From Mucilaginibacter straminoryzae (GTDB lineage: Bacteria > Bacteroidota > Bacteroidia > Sphingobacteriales > Sphingobacteriaceae), in contig NZ_JALJEJ010000002.1 of NCBI RefSeq assembly GCF_022953055.1, positions 558,001 to 622,000 on the forward strand: a stretch of DNA of 64,000 nucleotides. The letters run 5' to 3'. A program made the translations under genes and the position numbers. Shown piece by piece: positions 60,703 through 64,000 of the stretch. A model generated the notes under the pieces. The model saw only the letters and a list, made by a program, of their open reading frames with translations. It ran no database searches and was not told where the DNA came from. How positions within the stretch are numbered: position 1 is the stretch's first letter; the number at the start of each line of letters is the position of its first letter.

Positions 60703-62667
60703 TTATTGAGCGTCTTCTTCAGATTTACCTGCGGCTTTTTTAGCAGCTGCCTTACTTTCGGCACCTTCCATTTGCTCTTTTAATTGAGCAAGCACGCTTA
60801 GATCACCTAAAGTTGATTTCTCAACAGATTCTTTTACTTTTTTAACTGCACTTGTAGTAGCTTTTGCTTCCTTTTTGCGGTTTTCAAAGTCTTGTACGCG
60901 AGCCTCTGCACGTTGGTCTTCCCAGATGCGTGAGTGAGAAATCACGATACGTTTAGAATCTTTGTTGAACTCGATGATTTTAAACTCTGCGGTCTCTTCA
61001 GCTTTAACGCTTTTGCCATCTTCTTTCACCAAGTGTTTGGTTGGCGCGAAGCCTTCAACACCGTAAGGTAATGCTACGATAGCACCTTTGTCAGTTACTT
61101 TCAGCACAGTACCTTCATGAACTGAATCCAATGTGAAGATAGTTTCGAAAGTATCCCAAGGGTTTTCTTCCAGCTGTTTGTGACCTAAGCTTAATTTGCG
61201 GTTTTCAACATCCAGTTCAAGTACTACCACGTCTAATTTCTCACCAACTTTAGTGAATTCGTTAGGGTGGTTAACTTTCTTAGACCAAGAAAGGTCAGAG
61301 ATGTGGATTAAACCGTCAATTCCGTCTTCCAGTTCTACGAACACACCAAAGTTGGTCATGTTCTTAACGGTAGCAACGTGCTGGGTACCTACTGCGTAGC
61401 GCTCAGCAGCATTTTGCCATGGATCAGGAGTTAATTGTTTGATACCTAATGACATTTTGCGCTCTTCGCGGTCTAATGTCAATACTTTAGCCTCAACCTC
61501 GTCACCTACTTTCAGGAATTCCTGAGGATTGCGCAGGTTCTGAGACCATGACATTTCTGATACGTGGATCAGACCTTCAACGCCAGGGATAATTTCCAGG
61601 AACGCGCCGTAATCAGCCACGGTAACAATTTTACCTTTAACAAGTGAACCCACCTGGATTGCCTCGTCAAGGTTTTGCCAAGGATGAGGAGTTAATTGTT
61701 TCAAGCCAAGGGCGATACGTTTTTTCTCGTCATCAAAGTCAAGAACCACCACGTTGATCTTCTGATCAAGTGATAATACTTCACGCGGATGCTCGATACG
61801 TCCCCAAGAAATATCAGTGATGTGCAGTAAGCCGTCAACACCGCCAAGGTCGATGAATACACCGAAGTCGGTAATGTTTTTAACTGTACCTTCCAATACC
61901 TGACCTTTTTCAAGCTTGGCAACAATTTCAGTTTTTTGGTTTTCCAAATCGTCTTCGATCAGCACTTTGTGCGATACCACTACGTTTTTAAACTCGTGGT
62001 TGATCTTAACAACTTTGAACTCCATAGTTTTGCCCACATAAACGTCATAATCGCGGATAGGCTTAATGTCGATTTGTGAACCTGGTAAGAAGGCTTCTAC
62101 GCCCATAATATCAACGATCAGACCACCTTTAGTTCTGCTCTTCACAAAACCGGTAATGATCTCATCATTGTCAAGAGCCTGATTGATACGCTCCCATGAT
62201 TTCTGTGTTTTTGCACGTTTACGAGATAATACTAACTGTCCGTTAGCATCTTCTTGTGATTCAACAAAAACTTCCACCTGGTCGCCTACTTTCAGCTCAG
62301 GAGTGTCGCGGAATTCAGATAATGATACCATACCATCAGACTTAAAGCCGATGTTCAATACCACATCTTTGTTGTTGATGCTTACAACAGTGCCGTTGAT
62401 GATCTCGCCTTTGTTGATAGAGCTGAAAGTACCATCGTACATTTGCTCTAAACGCTCGCGGTCTGCAGTGCTGTAATTGCCGAATTTTTTGTCATCGGCG
62501 TCCCAATCAAAATCTTCGTTTGCTTTTGCAATGTTAGATTTGATCTCATCGATAGAAATCGAATCAGCTTCTGATTCAATGTTCTCTCTGTCTTTAGAAA
62601 GCGCTACTGTTCCCAGTTCAGCTTCCTTAGCTTTTAATTCTTTTTCTGCTTCTTGTTTTTTAGCCAT
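60703..62667 (-). CDS. rpsA: 30S ribosomal protein S1
   Basis: S1 binds mRNA at the 30S subunit and helps initiation, important in Bacteroidota where Shine-Dalgarno sites are rare. The 654-residue protein (from MAKKQEAEKELKAK) has six S1 OB-fold repeats, with the typical VxGxVxxIxDFGxFVxLxxxxGLxHxSxxxW pattern seen in VKNITDFGVFIDLGGVDGLLHITDISW and VKNMTNFGVFVELEDGIDGLIHISDLSW. An acidic N-terminal segment of about 90 residues and a Lys/Ala-rich C-terminal tail (about 75 residues) frame them. A longer frame starts at 62709, but the promoter's -7 box covers 62714-62707, so the ATG at 62665-62667 is right. Unusually for this group, AAGGAG lies about 14 bases upstream. Confidence 0.96.
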   Translation of the reverse strand: MAKKQEAEKELKAKEAELGTVALSKDRENIESEADSISIDEIKSNIAKANEDFDWDADDKKFGNYSTADRERLEQMYDGTFSSINKGEIINGTVVSINNKDVVLNIGFKSDGMVSLSEFRDTPELKVGDQVEVFVESQEDANGQLVLSRKRAKTQKSWERINQALDNDEIITGFVKSRTKGGLIVDIMGVEAFLPGSQIDIKPIRDYDVYVGKTMEFKVVKINHEFKNVVVSHKVLIEDDLENQKTEIVAKLEKGQVLEGTVKNITDFGVFIDLGGVDGLLHITDISWGRIEHPREVLSLDQKINVVVLDFDDEKKRIALGLKQLTPHPWQNLDEAIQVGSLVKGKIVTVADYGAFLEIIPGVEGLIHVSEMSWSQNLRNPQEFLKVGDEVEAKVLTLDREERKMSLGIKQLTPDPWQNAAERYAVGTQHVATVKNMTNFGVFVELEDGIDGLIHISDLSWSKKVNHPNEFTKVGEKLDVVVLELDVENRKLSLGHKQLEENPWDTFETIFTLDSVHEGTVLKVTDKGAIVALPYGVEGFAPTKHLVKEDGKSVKAEETAEFKIIEFNKDSKRIVISHSRIWEDQRAEARVQDFENRKKEAKATTSAVKKVKESVEKSTLGDLSVLAQLKEQMEGAESKAAAKKAAGKSEEDAQ

Positions 62668-62706
62668 TAAATAAATTTTCTCCTTTTCCCAATGCAATTG
62701 GGACTG

Positions 62707-62735
62707 CAAAGGTACGGATATAATTTCGGTACAAA
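62707..62735 (-). promoter_or_regulatory. rpsA promoter
   Basis: On the minus strand TTTG (62735-62732), a 17-bp spacer and TACCTTTG (62714-62707) match the Bacteroidota promoter consensus at every position. The transcript would start near 62700 and have a leader of about 33 bases. Confidence 0.8.
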
Positions 62736-62896
62736 AAAATTATTTTATTGTTAATTGCTGATTTTGAGTAGTTTTTGTAATAATTATCCGGGAGCGATCT
62801 GCTATAATTTTAACAACCCACACCTCTATCACTCATTTTTACATTAAACAAACAATACAACAAACCAAAAACAGGGATACTTGTCGTTTAAATAAT

Positions 62897-64000
62897 ATGT
62901 CTTCTACTTTCCGTTCACTACAATATCCAAATTTCAGACTTTATTTTATCGGCCAGTCGCTGTCACTCATCGGTACCTGGATGGAGCGTATCGCCATCAA
63001 TTGGGTGGTATACAGTATTTCACATTCCGCTTTGATGTTGGGCGTGGTTAATTTCAGCGGCCAATTGCCAACCCTGCTGCTATCGCCGTACGGCGGGGCC
63101 ATGTCTGACAGGCACAACCGTTACCGCATATTATTAACCACGCAAATTGCCGCCATGATTCAGGCCAGCATTATGGCTACCCTCATCTTATCTAAGGTTT
63201 ACAGCCTGCCGGCCATTATGTGTTTAAGCGTGGTGCTGGGGATTATCAATGCCTTTGATACCCCTGCCAGGCAATCGTTAATGATCAGGCTGATTGATGA
63301 TAAAAGTGATTTACAGAACGCCATTGCCCTTAACTCGTCCATGGTAAATGTGGCACGATTGATCGGCCCTGCTGTTGCCGGGATTTTGTTGGTTACGGTA
63401 GGCTCAGGTATTTGCTTTCTGCTGAATGCCATCAGCTTTTTGGCGGTGATTGCCTGCTTGTTACTAATGAAGCTGAAACCTGAAACCCGACCCGCGGCTA
63501 CAGATACGGTTTGGCAAGGGTTGAAGAGTGGTTTTGAATACCTGAAGCAAGCCCGCGATATTAAACTGATTATCCTACTGATGGCTTTTACCAGTTTCTT
63601 CACCATGACGTACACTACCCTGCTGCCCATCTTCGCTAAAGATATTTTCAAGGGTAACGCCGGGACATACAGCTTATTGAACAGCCTTTCCGGACTGGGT
63701 GCACTTGCCGGTGCCGTATATATGGCCGGATTAAAATCCACCAAAAATTTGCGGCACACCGTTGTTTATGCTTGTATGCTTTTCAGTGCCAGCATAGCGG
63801 CAGTTGCCTTATGCAGTAAATTATGGGTTGCGCTGATCTTTATCTGCTTTAGTGGTTTGGGTATGATGACACAAATTGCCGGTACCAACACGTTTATCCA
63901 AACAACGGTAGATAACCGGATGCGTGGCCGTGTGATCAGCTTTTACGTAATGGCCTTTATGGGCATGCAGCCGCTGGGCAGTTTTGTGGTTGGTTTAGCA
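62897..64000 (+). CDS. MFS exporter (EntS/MFS_3-like), 3' end cut by window edge
   Basis: I read 368 codons from the ATG at 62897 to the window edge without a stop. The protein starts MSSTFRSLQYPNFRLYFIGQ and continues SLIGTWMERIAINWVVYSIS, the usual start of MFS_3/EntS-like efflux proteins. SPYGGAMSDRHNRYRIL is the loop 2-3 motif and NAFDTPARQSLMIRLI is also characteristic of this group. At least ten membrane helices are present in the visible part. Substrate unknown. The 187-bp gap to rpsA holds both divergent promoters. Confidence 0.9.
   Translation, partial: MSSTFRSLQYPNFRLYFIGQSLSLIGTWMERIAINWVVYSISHSALMLGVVNFSGQLPTLLLSPYGGAMSDRHNRYRILLTTQIAAMIQASIMATLILSKVYSLPAIMCLSVVLGIINAFDTPARQSLMIRLIDDKSDLQNAIALNSSMVNVARLIGPAVAGILLVTVGSGICFLLNAISFLAVIACLLLMKLKPETRPAATDTVWQGLKSGFEYLKQARDIKLIILLMAFTSFFTMTYTTLLPIFAKDIFKGNAGTYSLLNSLSGLGALAGAVYMAGLKSTKNLRHTVVYACMLFSASIAAVALCSKLWVALIFICFSGLGMMTQIAGTNTFIQTTVDNRMRGRVISFYVMAFMGMQPLGSFVVGLA

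Noticed and set aside
62668..62709. Longer N-terminus of ribosomal protein S1 (14 extra residues)
   Set aside because: The upstream start overlaps the -7 box of a perfect promoter, so it is not in the transcript.

Overview
The window looks like a chromosomal segment of a member of the Bacteroidota, most likely family Sphingobacteriaceae (Mucilaginibacter/Pedobacter-like). The reasons are a SusC/SusD pair, promoters of the TTTG-N17-21-TAnnTTTG type (clearest upstream of rpsA), few Shine-Dalgarno sequences, the RhaI/RhaEW type of rhamnose pathway, and many short intergenic palindromic repeats. Taxonomy is inferred from gene content; no rRNA is present. I saw no tRNA, rRNA, phage, transposase or CRISPR array.

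1-7.0 kb is a peptidoglycan-sugar (MurNAc) recycling locus: a cut-off sodium:solute symporter, murQ, a divergent DeoR-type regulator, a large exported NagZ-type GH3 glucosaminidase fused to a serine beta-lactamase/AmiE-type domain, and a GntP-type permease. A shared 15-base motif lies upstream of murQ and of the fusion gene, with related copies before the regulator and the permease. This suggests one regulon. 7.0-10.6 kb holds a DinB-like protein, a cold-shock protein with a long basic N-terminus, and an exported, divergent GH31 enzyme.

10.7-24.0 kb is a sensory block. It has a PAS/GAF histidine kinase with an extra C-terminal domain, a divergent LOV (blue-light) kinase with its own response regulator, a ROK regulator driving a SusC/SusD pair that has no enzymes attached, and a bacteriophytochrome (red/far-red) kinase.

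24.2-35.1 kb is an L-rhamnose to pyruvate cluster read on the minus strand: GntR-type regulator, rhaT, fused aldolase/dehydrogenase rhaEW, rhaM, rhaI, rhaB, then lutA, lutB and lutC. RhaEW makes L-lactate and LutABC oxidises it. The lutA/lutB junction appears to be occupied by a small inverted-repeat element, and lutB and lutC are separated by a 231-bp tandem repeat.

35.2-41 kb holds a secreted nuclease and a glycolytic operon, pfkA - BadF/BadG-type kinase - gapA, with a divergent Nudix-like regulator and a second BadF/BadG kinase. 41.4-55.3 kb is a maltose/starch locus: periplasmic GH13 neopullulanase-like enzyme, beta-phosphoglucomutase, GH65 phosphorylase, a second GH13, an MFS sugar permease, a cytoplasmic GH31 alpha-glucosidase and glgB with a basic N-terminal tail. 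55.3-59.8 kb has an S45 acylase, a membrane protein, a LuxE-like acyl-protein synthetase and a PH/SHOCT protein. After a 735-bp tandem repeat array come rpsA (minus strand) and a truncated MFS exporter.

No single completely novel system stands out. The observations most worth following are the NagZ-AmiE fusion with its predicted regulon, the two photoreceptor kinases flanking an enzyme-less SusCD locus, the kinase-STAS-like fusion, the degenerate BadF protein inside the pfkA-gapA operon, and the repeat element that seems to supply the lutA stop codon and the lutB start codon.
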